Source of the DNA: Candidatus Omnitrophota bacterium
Lineage (GTDB): Bacteria; Omnitrophota; Gorgyraeia; Gygaellales; Profunditerraquicolaceae
Length of the DNA: 52,054 nucleotides
NCBI GenBank assembly: GCA_018897555.1
Contig: JAHIKK010000105.1
Location: 1 to 52,054, forward strand
Reading direction: 5' to 3'
Below the pieces are notes generated by a model. It did no database searches and was not told the DNA's origin. It was given only the letters and a program-made list of their open reading frames with translations. Shown here piece by piece: positions 1 through 7,713 of this stretch; position 1 is the stretch's first letter; each line of letters opens with the position of its first letter. Position numbers and translations under genes: made by a program.

Positions 1-1
1 C

Positions 2-1039
2 ACGCGCCTGCAGGGAGCGAGTAATCTTGCCGGCCAATTGCCCTGGCTTATCGCTCCTTGGTGCTGGGCAATTATGCATAACCGGGTGTGGTTTACGGAT
101 ATTGTTGAAGGAGGCCGGTTTCTTTCTATTATCATCGGGAGTATTGTCATTGGGTGCGGAGTTCTACCGGCAATTTTTAATAAAGAATACTTCCATAAAT
201 TGCCGAAACCGGATGTCAAAGGGCCTCTGAACGTGACCAAAGACTTTTTTAAGGGAGCTGCTATCACGCTTAGATGCAAGCCGTTTGTCAAGTTGTGCAT
301 GGCTACTTTATTGATCTTTGGCGGATTCATGCTTGCCTCTGCTTTTACTATCTACGTTGTTTTCTTCTATGTTTTTCAGAAAGCTGGTGTGCTGGATAAT
401 GCTTATGCAGGCGGCGGCCAGCTGCTTGGCTGGTATGGAACGTTCAGCGCTATTTGTACGTTGGGCGTTATTTACTTGACCACCTGGCTCTCTACTAAAC
501 TCGGAAAAAGAAACACCTTTTTTATTACTATCCCCCTTTCCATCATCGGTTACGCTTTGAAATGGATAGGCTATAACCCCGATCACCCTTATTTATTACT
601 TATTGCCGCGCCTTTTATTGCGTTTGGTTTAGGGTCGCTCTTTACTCTGATGGGCTCCATGGTCGCCGATGTTTGCGACCTTGATGAGCTTAAAACCGAC
701 ACCCGCAGGGAAGGCATGTTTGGCGCTGTTTATTGGTGGATGGTAAAATTAGGATTAGCGCTGGCATCGCTTGCCTCCGGATTCCTCATTAACGCCACCG
801 GTTTTCATCAGGAATTAGGCTTAGCTCAAGCGCCCTCAACGTTATTATGGATGAGAATCTTTGATATCGGTATTCCGATCATAACTTCTGTCATTGCTAT
901 TTTCATTATTAATACTTTTGAAATCTCGGAAGATAATGCGTATGATATTCGGGGCCAGGTTGAAAGGCGCAGAGAAGAAAGGCGCAAAGAGCAAGTACGG
1001 GTAGAAGAAGAAAAGCGAAGAGAAGAAAGAAGGGAATAG
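2..1039 (+). CDS. GPH-family sugar:cation symporter, C-terminal part (5' cut by window edge)
   Basis: This is the C-terminal part of a major-facilitator transporter of the glycoside-pentoside-hexuronide:cation symporter family (MelB-like), which imports sugars with Na+ or H+ at the inner membrane. The reading frame is open to the left window edge, so the true start lies outside; a TTG at 38 is not a convincing start. Several hydrophobic segments are visible, and the stretch containing ADVCDLDELKTDTRREGMFG matches the family signature before the last helices (D-x-E/D-x-K-T-x-x-R-x-E-G). The last 25 residues form a very charged Arg/Glu tail. It lies upstream of two secreted GH-A glycosidases, so it probably takes up their products. 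Substrate cannot be read from sequence. Confidence 0.85.
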   Translation, partial: TRLQGASNLAGQLPWLIAPWCWAIMHNRVWFTDIVEGGRFLSIIIGSIVIGCGVLPAIFNKEYFHKLPKPDVKGPLNVTKDFFKGAAITLRCKPFVKLCMATLLIFGGFMLASAFTIYVVFFYVFQKAGVLDNAYAGGGQLLGWYGTFSAICTLGVIYLTTWLSTKLGKRNTFFITIPLSIIGYALKWIGYNPDHPYLLLIAAPFIAFGLGSLFTLMGSMVADVCDLDELKTDTRREGMFGAVYWWMVKLGLALASLASGFLINATGFHQELGLAQAPSTLLWMRIFDIGIPIITSVIAIFIINTFEISEDNAYDIRGQVERRREERRKEQVRVEEEKRREERRE

Positions 1040-1063
1040 GATTGGGGCCGATTATTGGATAGC

Positions 1064-3403
1064 ATGGGAATTATTAAAAGAACAGTAAAATCAGCAATGA
1101 CTATAAAAATAATGGGGACGGTTCTATTCGCAGGGTTATCATTTAGCATAGAACCGTCCCCATGTTTTGCTGCTCAGCCTGCGCCTGTGGTAGAGAAACC
1201 ATCCGCCGGAGACCTTACCGCAAAAGCCTGGATTGCCCACGGCAGGCGCGATATTGAAGCAACGCATAAATATACGCAGGAGTGCATTGATTTATATAAA
1301 GATGAAGCGGAAAAAGAGCAGGCATCTTTAACTGCTCTTCCAAAAAATAAAAATGAAATTGAGGCAGTGCGGGAATTAAATGATGTCGCTACTTGTTATT
1401 TTATTCAGGCAGAAAGTTTACTGCGTCAGGAAAAAATCGATGCGGCCAAAAAAATACTTCAGCTGATTATTGATAAGTATTCTTTTGCCCAGAGTTGGGA
1501 CGCGCGCGGATGGTTCTGGTCAATAGAATTAACCGCGCGACAGACCTTGAAAAAAATTGAATCCGGCACAATTGAAATTGCGGTAAAGCCAAGAGTCAGC
1601 CAGCTGGTTACAAAATTAGCTTTGTTTGACGCAGGCACGCAAGATTTCGTTAATTACGAAAAATACGGCGAGTTTAAAGATAGCGGAACAAAAGATTATA
1701 AATATATTACTACAGACCAGGAGGGTTTAATTAAGGCAGTCGGCGAAGGGGTGTATCCGAATAACAGCGCGGTGAGGCGTGACCCGATCTTTAAACAGGT
1801 AATCCGGGAAAAGCGGCTGGAAGGGGATGTTTGGGAATTTCTTTATTCTCCTGATTTGCAGGCGGCATTTGTTAAATGGACCACTTCCAATGAGCCGCAG
1901 GGAATTAGATTATATGGGACAGCACAGATTTTGGAGAAAGCGGGGTTTATTCCACAGGCGATCAAGTGTTATTATTCAATCGTAGTGCATTTTCCGGGAA
2001 GTTACGGTTGGACATATTGGCATACGCCATGGTATGTGGGCCAGGTTGCCATTGCCAAAATAAATTTTCTGCTTAAGCGTAATCCGCAGTTAGGATATAA
2101 ACTGGAAGGCGCGAAGATTGATATTATTAATGGATTCGATAATGATATCTCTAATGATGAAGCCGTAACTAATCCGGGTAAATTTATAAAGGTTGATCTT
2201 GCCCAAGAGGCGGCAAAAGTTAGGCCGCCGGCAGGATCCGTAGGGATTAAAAGAAAAGTTGGAAGCGGAAAGGTGTATCTGGTGCAGTATAATAATGACG
2301 ACTGGCAGTTAATGGTTGAGGGTAAGCCCTATATTATTAAAGGAATTACCTATGCGCCGACAAAAGTGGGACAATCTCCGGATGACGGGAGTTTGCAGAA
2401 CTGGATGGAGGAAGACTTAAATAAAAACGGCAAAATCGACGGCCCGTATGATTCCTTCGTGGATAAGAACAGGAATAATATTCAGGATGCCGATGAGTTG
2501 CCTATCGGTGATTTCAAATTGATGCAGGATATGGGGGTTAATACCATTCGGCTTTATCATCATCCTCTGAAGATAAATAAAGAACTACTGCGCGATATGT
2601 ATAAGACTTACGGCATTCGCGTAATCCTGGGGGATTTCTTAGGAAAATACGCGATGGGCTCAGGAGCGGCGTGGAATCCCGGGACCGATTATAATAACCC
2701 GGAGCAGAAAAAGAAAATGATTGAGTCGGTAACGCAGATGGTTAATGAATTTAAGGATGAGCCGTATATTTTATTCTGGCTTCTGGGAAATGAAAATGTT
2801 TACGGTTATGCCTGTAATGCCGATAAATACCCGGAAGCATATTTTAAATTCGCGAATGAAGTTGCTAAAATAATTAAATCTATTGACCCTGAGCATCCGG
2901 TTGCCATCTCCAGCGGAGATATTTTATTTTTGGATAAGTTTGGCCAGAACGCTCCGGATATAGATATTTTCGGGACTAATGCTTATCGCGGTGAGTATGG
3001 TTTTGGTTCATTCTGGAGGCAGGTTAAGGAGCAAACAGGAAAACCGGTTTTTATTACAGAGTTCGGATGCCCTGCTTATGTTGAGGGCAAAAGTATTGAT
3101 GAGGCTGAGGAATTTCAGGCGCAGTATCATTTGGGCTCCTGGGAGGATGTTCAGGATAATATGGCGTTCTCCGGCGGGCAAGGCAACGCGTTAGGCGCGG
3201 TTATTTTTGAGTGGCTTGATGAATGGTGGAAGGCGTATGAGCCGGCGATTCATGATACTAAGGGGTTGTGGGCCGGGCCGTTTCCTGATGGTTATATGCA
3301 TGAAGAGTGGCTCGGGGTAGCCGGCCAAGGCGATGGGAAAGAGAGCCCATTTTTAAGGCAGTTGCGCAAAGCGTATTATATTTATCAGAGGAAGTGGAGA
3401 TAA
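1064..3403 (+). CDS. secreted GH-A clan glycoside hydrolase with helical N-terminal region
   Basis: An exported enzyme of about 779 residues. A signal-peptide-like segment ending near CFAAQP is followed by an alpha-helical, TPR-like region and, from roughly residue 400, a TIM-barrel domain of the GH-A type (GH2/GH5-like). The likely acid/base is the Glu in LGNEN (codon 2792-2794) and the likely nucleophile the Glu in ITEFGC (codon 3059-3061). A Ca-binding-like insert, rich in D-x-N-x-N-G and DKNRNN, occurs near 2411-2500 at the start of the barrel. The barrel is clearly related to the lipoprotein at 4647-5885. ATG 1064 was chosen; TTG 1055 and ATG 1097 are alternatives. A dispersed palindrome (1112-1163) encodes part of the signal peptide. 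Substrate is unknown, probably a beta-glycan. Confidence 0.8.
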   Translation: MGIIKRTVKSAMTIKIMGTVLFAGLSFSIEPSPCFAAQPAPVVEKPSAGDLTAKAWIAHGRRDIEATHKYTQECIDLYKDEAEKEQASLTALPKNKNEIEAVRELNDVATCYFIQAESLLRQEKIDAAKKILQLIIDKYSFAQSWDARGWFWSIELTARQTLKKIESGTIEIAVKPRVSQLVTKLALFDAGTQDFVNYEKYGEFKDSGTKDYKYITTDQEGLIKAVGEGVYPNNSAVRRDPIFKQVIREKRLEGDVWEFLYSPDLQAAFVKWTTSNEPQGIRLYGTAQILEKAGFIPQAIKCYYSIVVHFPGSYGWTYWHTPWYVGQVAIAKINFLLKRNPQLGYKLEGAKIDIINGFDNDISNDEAVTNPGKFIKVDLAQEAAKVRPPAGSVGIKRKVGSGKVYLVQYNNDDWQLMVEGKPYIIKGITYAPTKVGQSPDDGSLQNWMEEDLNKNGKIDGPYDSFVDKNRNNIQDADELPIGDFKLMQDMGVNTIRLYHHPLKINKELLRDMYKTYGIRVILGDFLGKYAMGSGAAWNPGTDYNNPEQKKKMIESVTQMVNEFKDEPYILFWLLGNENVYGYACNADKYPEAYFKFANEVAKIIKSIDPEHPVAISSGDILFLDKFGQNAPDIDIFGTNAYRGEYGFGSFWRQVKEQTGKPVFITEFGCPAYVEGKSIDEAEEFQAQYHLGSWEDVQDNMAFSGGQGNALGAVIFEWLDEWWKAYEPAIHDTKGLWAGPFPDGYMHEEWLGVAGQGDGKESPFLRQLRKAYYIYQRKWR
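1112..1163. repeat. dispersed palindrome family A, copy 1 (inside signal-peptide codons)
   Basis: Perfect 16-base inverted repeat: ATGGGGACGGTTCTAT at 1112-1127 and its complement at 1148-1163, with a 20-base loop. The core GGGGACGGTTCTAT also occurs at 4595, 13621 and, in variant form, 28543. This copy lies inside an open reading frame, where its right arm is read as IEPSPCF. Confidence 0.9.
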
Positions 3404-3429
3404 ACAAAAAAGTGAAAGGGGGGTGTCGT

Positions 3430-4584
3430 ATGAAAAAGCTATTAGTAGTATTACTGGCTTTAAGCCTGGCAGTCCCGGTAATTACTTGGGCTGAGGAAAG
3501 AGCCGCCAATCCTAAGGAATTTGTGGTTTATCTGGACAAGAATGCCAAGGATAATCATTATATTCCCAGCGGCTGGATTGGTGATTACGGCGATATTAAA
3601 ATGATTGACCAGTCTGCGGAAAATCCGCATACCGGAACAACGAGCATTCAGTTTGTTTACAGCGCCAAAAAAACCCAAGGCCAGGGTTGGGCAGGTGTTT
3701 ACTGGCAGAATCCCGCCAGTAACTGGGGAGGTAAAAAAGGCGGGTTTGACCTGACCGGCATGACCAAACTTACTTTCTGGGCAAGAGGCGCAAAAGGCGA
3801 TGAGGTACTGCAGAAAGTAATGGTCGGTATGAGTAATAAAGATAAAACATATCCGGATACCGCGTCAGTTGAAATGGGCCCGCTGGAATTAACCAGTGCC
3901 TGGAAACAATATACGGTTAATTTGGTCGGCAAGGACATTTCTTATATTAACGGAGGTTTCGGCTGGTCAACTACCGCGGATCTTAATCCGGAAGGCGCGA
4001 CATTTTATATCGATGATATAAAATTTGAGGCTGACCCGGATTTAAAACCCCAAGGCAAGAAACAGGAAGCCATGCCATTTTATATTTACGTGGACCGTTC
4101 AACTGCGGGGAATCATTTTATTCCTAGCGGCTATATGGGCGATTTCGGCGATATAAAATATAATGGCGCTTCCAAAGAAGACGCGTATTTAGGGGATACT
4201 TGCATTAAGATTATCTATAGCGGAAAGGCTGCTCAGGGTGCGCGTTGGGCAGGAATCTTTTGGCAGAATCCCGCGAACAACTGGGGCAGCGTGGATGCCG
4301 GATTCGATCTTTCTTTGGCCACTAAACTTACTTTTTGGGCGCGCGGCGCAGTAGGCGGGGAGCGCATTGAAGAGTTTAAGGTAGGTGGTATTATGGGAGA
4401 GTTTTCGGATTCCGATAGCGCGACTATCGGCCCGGTGCTCTTGAATAAGGAGTGGACGCAATACACCATTGATTTAAAAGGCAAAGACATGTCCTATATC
4501 ATCGGCGGTTTTGCCTGGTCCACGAATGTGGATAACAACCCGGAAGGCGCAACATTCTATCTTGACGAGATTAAGTTCGAATAA
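3430..4584 (+). CDS. exported tandem jelly-roll (carbohydrate-binding-like) protein
   Basis: A 384-residue protein with a clear signal peptide (residues 1 to about 21, ending VITWA) and two tandem copies of a domain of about 170 residues. Copy 1 spans about residues 28-208 and copy 2 about 219-384. Both share NH(Y/F)IPSG, GD(Y/F)GDIK, WAG(V/I)(Y/F)WQNPA, KLTFWARGA, a Trp-Lys/Thr-Gln-Tyr-Thr strand and the end motif NPEGATFY(I/L)D(D/E)IKFE. This is the pattern of beta-jelly-roll carbohydrate-binding or CIA30-like domains. No catalytic residues are evident. ATG 3430 follows an AAGGGGGG ribosome site; a longer frame opens at 3307 but would run through the previous gene. It lies between two glycosidase genes, so it probably binds the same glycan. 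Domain family is inferred. Confidence 0.8.
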   Translation: MKKLLVVLLALSLAVPVITWAEERAANPKEFVVYLDKNAKDNHYIPSGWIGDYGDIKMIDQSAENPHTGTTSIQFVYSAKKTQGQGWAGVYWQNPASNWGGKKGGFDLTGMTKLTFWARGAKGDEVLQKVMVGMSNKDKTYPDTASVEMGPLELTSAWKQYTVNLVGKDISYINGGFGWSTTADLNPEGATFYIDDIKFEADPDLKPQGKKQEAMPFYIYVDRSTAGNHFIPSGYMGDFGDIKYNGASKEDAYLGDTCIKIIYSGKAAQGARWAGIFWQNPANNWGSVDAGFDLSLATKLTFWARGAVGGERIEEFKVGGIMGEFSDSDSATIGPVLLNKEWTQYTIDLKGKDMSYIIGGFAWSTNVDNNPEGATFYLDEIKFE

Positions 4585-4594
4585 TAGAAACAGC

Positions 4595-4633
4595 GGGGAC
4601 GGTTCTATTTTTGTTAAAAATAGAACCGTCCCC
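4595..4633. repeat. dispersed palindrome family A, copy 2
   Basis: Perfect 18-base inverted repeat (GGGGACGGTTCTATTTTT at 4595-4612 and its complement at 4616-4633) with a 3-base loop. It fills most of the gap between the jelly-roll gene stop (4584) and the lipoprotein start (4647) and could fold as an RNA hairpin next to the downstream start. Confidence 0.95.
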
Positions 4634-4646
4634 AGGTTTTAATATT

Positions 4647-5885
4647 ATGCTTAAAAAATACTATCTTCTTACTTTTTTATTAATTTGTACGGTTATCATC
4701 GGCATTTCCTGTGCTCCTTCTCCTCGGATCTTTATTAAGCAACTCAAGAATAAGCACTATCAGCTTATGGTTAACAGCCGGCCTTATATTGTTAAGGGGG
4801 TTTGTTATAATCCTATCCCCATTGGCGAAAATTACGATTATAACTGGTGGAGTGACTCGCGTAAGCCCTGGATTGCTGACGGTAAATTGATGAAGGAGAT
4901 GGGCGTTAATACCGTGCGTCTTTATCAGGTGCATGAAGATGCGCAGGCAGTAAAACAGGTGATTAGCGATCTATATAAATTATACGGGATTCGTACGTTT
5001 TTGGGTGATTGGCTGGGGTTCTGGGAGTATCCCTACCCTTTTTACGGCGATAAAAAATTTCAGGATAAGGTAATGCAAAAGGTTACCGAGATGGTTAGTT
5101 TATATAAAGATGAACCCGGGGTTCTGGGCTGGATCTTGGGAAATGAAAATAATTATTCTTGCCTGGGACATGTAAATCCTTGGAGCAGCGCAGAAGTTGA
5201 TAGCGAGCCGGATCCGCAAAAGCAAAAATTAATGCGGGCAAAGATTTATTATTCTTTTGTCAATGAGATTTCCAAGCAAATTCATAAAATAGACCCTAAT
5301 CATCCGGTAGGTTTAGGCAACGGAGAATTGGTGGGCTTGGATTCGGCTAATAAGTTTTGTCAAGACGTTGATTTTGTTGCCTGCATCATTTACCGCGGTA
5401 AGACATTCGGCAATTTTTTTAAATCCCTGAGGATGACCTTTGATAAGCCGCTGTTATTGTCGGAGTTTGGCGCGGATTGTTATGACGCTTATTTAAAGAA
5501 AGAGGACCAAAATATGCAGGCGTTCTTTTTGCAGTCACAATGGAAACAAATTTATGAAAATCTGGCGAATAATAAGATTGGCGCCGGTAATTGCATCGGG
5601 GGGACCATCTTTGAATGGACGGATGAATGGTGGAAACACAACCCGGATAATCCTGAAGGCTGGAAAGTTCAGGATACCGAGAGCAGCTGGAGCAACGGCA
5701 GCTATTATTATGATATTCGCGCTGACGGAAATAAAAATATGAATGAGGAGTGGTTTGGCGTTGTGGCGTTAGGTTCGCGGTTAGAGAACGGCATGAATAA
5801 ACGCATACCGCGTAAGGCTTATTATGTGATTAAGGATTTTTGGAAAAATCCGGCCATTAAAAAAAAGCATCATAAGAAGAAATAA
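4647..5885 (+). CDS. lipoprotein GH-A clan glycoside hydrolase
   Basis: A 412-residue TIM-barrel glycosidase anchored as a lipoprotein: residues 1-22 form a type II signal with lipobox IGISC (Cys22 lipidated). The barrel begins at about residue 37 (YQLMVNSRPYIVKG) and matches that of the enzyme at 1064-3403. The predicted acid/base is Glu167 in LGNEN and the nucleophile Glu273 in LLSEFG, followed by IFEWTDEWW. The protein ends in a Lys/His-rich tail. ATG 4647 was chosen because the frame upstream (from TTG 4611) is encoded by a dispersed palindrome and would spoil the lipoprotein signal. Ribosome-site match is weak (AGG at 4634). It probably works at the cell envelope with the neighbouring glycosidase and jelly-roll protein. 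Substrate unknown. Confidence 0.82.
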   Translation: MLKKYYLLTFLLICTVIIGISCAPSPRIFIKQLKNKHYQLMVNSRPYIVKGVCYNPIPIGENYDYNWWSDSRKPWIADGKLMKEMGVNTVRLYQVHEDAQAVKQVISDLYKLYGIRTFLGDWLGFWEYPYPFYGDKKFQDKVMQKVTEMVSLYKDEPGVLGWILGNENNYSCLGHVNPWSSAEVDSEPDPQKQKLMRAKIYYSFVNEISKQIHKIDPNHPVGLGNGELVGLDSANKFCQDVDFVACIIYRGKTFGNFFKSLRMTFDKPLLLSEFGADCYDAYLKKEDQNMQAFFLQSQWKQIYENLANNKIGAGNCIGGTIFEWTDEWWKHNPDNPEGWKVQDTESSWSNGSYYYDIRADGNKNMNEEWFGVVALGSRLENGMNKRIPRKAYYVIKDFWKNPAIKKKHHKKK

Positions 5886-5892
5886 TATAGTT

Positions 5893-7464
5893 ATGTCAGC
5901 ACCTTTTAAATTATTTATGGCTTTATTTTTAAGTATGATTTTAGGGATGCCTGCGGCTTTTTCTGCCCAGCCGGCAGCGCCAAAAACCAACGCTTGTTGT
6001 TCTAATCTTGAAGATGCCAAATCCAAATATCTGGCCGGCAATCAGTATAATGAATGGATTGATTTTCTCAATAATTTTCAGGCTAAAGATAAGCCTGCTC
6101 AATCTTGCCGGGATTATTATAAAGCCAATGCGCGTTATTTACAGCTTAAATACCTGGAGGAGCAACGATCTTGGGATGATTATTTTGCTAACGGGAATAC
6201 TTACCGTAGCGAGCTCGTGGAAAATGCCCAGAAGGTTATCCGCCAAACTGACAGCGCCAAATGCCTTAAGGTTAAAAGTAAGCTTTTACTTTGGCAATTT
6301 CATTATGACCAGATGGATGTTTTTTCTCAACAAGCTTTAGAGGATTTAGTGGCGGAGGTGAAGGTTTATGCCCAGGAAGGCGGCGAGTTGGATCTGGTTA
6401 AGGAGGTTGCGGATAAATTTTTAGCCTATGCAGAAAAATCAAAAGCCCGCGAAATTTATAAACTTTATGTGCAGGGGCTGGTTGCGCAAAAGATGAGCCA
6501 GGCGCAGCTTAAGAGTGTAGCCGCGGGGTTCTATAAACAGGGCAATTTAGAGCTCGCCCAGAGTATTTATGATATTTACATAGAGGGGATCTCTAAAACC
6601 TTTGGCCTTGAGAAATTTATTCCGGAGTTGTTTGAGATTGCCAGCCTTTTTGTTTATAAGCAAGCCGGTTTAATGGATATGGCTTACGCGGAGAAAATTT
6701 ATGGCCGGATAGAAGCATCAGGACAGAAGGATGTATTTAATCAGGAAACTATCTATTTGCGCACCTTTAATTTAGAAAAAATGAATGCTTATCAAGACGC
6801 GCAAAAGTTATATTTGCAGTTAGTTCAGGCTTATCCGGAATCCAGGTATTTTGATGAGGCTGCTTATAAAGTGGCCATGATTCATGCCTATGTTTTGGCG
6901 GATATAAATGCGGCTAGAAAATATTTGGAATTACTTTGCGCTAAAACTGTATTTAGCCCGCAGGTAATCTCTGCTTTTTATCAGTTAGGGCTCTTCGCCC
7001 AATGGGAGGGCAACCTCGTTGCCGCTAAAGATTATTATGATCGGTTATTAAAAAATGCCCAGGATAAATACCCGTCAATCGCAGCGCAGGCCTTGGAGCG
7101 GGTTAAGGAGATCCAGGAGAATATGCCGATTAGTTACAATTTGAAGGCCTTTCTGGACCTATCTTTAAAAAAAGAATCCGCGCTTAGCGAGATGAATAAG
7201 ACGGAATTAAAGTCCTCCGGTTATATACTGGAAAAGAATCAAAAGAATACAATTTCTTCAGCCGTAAATATGCCGCAGAGCGGTTGTAACCAGGTGGAGT
7301 TGCAGTATCTTTGGAGCGGTGATTTAGGAGGCGCTCATCCGGAGGTTACGGAAAGTAATTTTAGCGGCGCCTATGCGGATAGCGGAACAAAAGAGATAAA
7401 CATTGTGATCATTTCACCCGCAGGCACCGTAGACCGCGCATTTACCATGGTGGATGTGTATTAA
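5893..7464 (+). CDS. exported TPR-repeat protein
   Basis: A 523-residue protein with a signal peptide (residues 1 to about 24, ending AAFSAQ) followed by helical repeats with TPR-like spacing, for example around residues 190-215 and 300-345 (YQDAQKLYLQLVQAYPESRY and GLFAQWEGNLVAAKDYYDRL). The last 70 or so residues look like a small beta domain (GTKEINIVIISPAGTVDRAF), perhaps PKD-like. No catalytic motif is seen. It starts 8 bases after the lipoprotein glycosidase and is probably in the same transcript; a scaffold or envelope-organising role is plausible but unproven. The gene ends the glycosidase run; a promoter-bearing intergenic region follows. Confidence 0.75.
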   Translation: MSAPFKLFMALFLSMILGMPAAFSAQPAAPKTNACCSNLEDAKSKYLAGNQYNEWIDFLNNFQAKDKPAQSCRDYYKANARYLQLKYLEEQRSWDDYFANGNTYRSELVENAQKVIRQTDSAKCLKVKSKLLLWQFHYDQMDVFSQQALEDLVAEVKVYAQEGGELDLVKEVADKFLAYAEKSKAREIYKLYVQGLVAQKMSQAQLKSVAAGFYKQGNLELAQSIYDIYIEGISKTFGLEKFIPELFEIASLFVYKQAGLMDMAYAEKIYGRIEASGQKDVFNQETIYLRTFNLEKMNAYQDAQKLYLQLVQAYPESRYFDEAAYKVAMIHAYVLADINAARKYLELLCAKTVFSPQVISAFYQLGLFAQWEGNLVAAKDYYDRLLKNAQDKYPSIAAQALERVKEIQENMPISYNLKAFLDLSLKKESALSEMNKTELKSSGYILEKNQKNTISSAVNMPQSGCNQVELQYLWSGDLGGAHPEVTESNFSGAYADSGTKEINIVIISPAGTVDRAFTMVDVY

Positions 7465-7500
7465 CTCAAAAAGCCTACCAGTAATTTTCCTTACTTCTTA

Positions 7501-7608
7501 AAAATACTTGACTTAAGGTTTTACAGTAGGGGAGGTTTAAACCTCCCCTACTGTTACTGTATGATTATTCAAAATTAACCGATTCTCTTGAAAATACTTG
7601 ACTTAAGG
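7501..7608 (+). repeat. direct repeat carrying a -35-like element, two copies
   Basis: The 18-base string AAAATACTTGACTTAAGG occurs at 7501-7518 and again at 7591-7608, 90 bases apart. Similarity continues for about 12 bases (GTTTTACAGTAG versus GGTTATTTAGTAG). The downstream copy leads into a good -10 element; the upstream copy instead runs into a palindrome. Confidence 0.85.
7524..7553. repeat. dispersed palindrome family B, copy 1
   Basis: A perfect 30-base palindrome with CAGTAGGGGAGGTTT as its left half. The same core (GTAG-G/A-GGAGGTTTAAACC) recurs at 15571-15600 and 19858-19883. It could act as a bidirectional hairpin after the TPR gene, but it has no T-run. Confidence 0.85.
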
Positions 7609-7626
7609 GTTATTTAGTAGTATAAA
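7598..7626 (+). promoter_or_regulatory. sigma70-type promoter for the ROK-regulator gene
   Basis: TTGACT (7598-7603), a 17-base spacer and TATAAA (7621-7626), an almost ideal sigma70 arrangement about 85 bases before the ROK-type regulator start. Confidence 0.75.
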
Positions 7627-7638
7627 TAAGATAAATAT

Positions 7639-7659
7639 AAAACATAAATTTTATGTTTT
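7639..7659. promoter_or_regulatory. candidate operator (inverted repeat)
   Basis: A 10-base inverted repeat AAAACATAAA / TTTATGTTTT with a 1-base centre, just downstream of the predicted transcription start. Its placement suits repression by the ROK-type protein encoded next. It is AT-rich, so chance is possible. Confidence 0.45.
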
Positions 7660-7713
7660 TCACAGTAAAATTTAAATTTAGCTGATTTATTAGACGGGAA
7701 AATAAATTAAAGA

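Noticed and set aside
4611-4646. TTG start at 4611 for the lipoprotein glycosidase
   Set aside because: Those codons come from a dispersed palindrome and would place charged residues before the lipoprotein signal.
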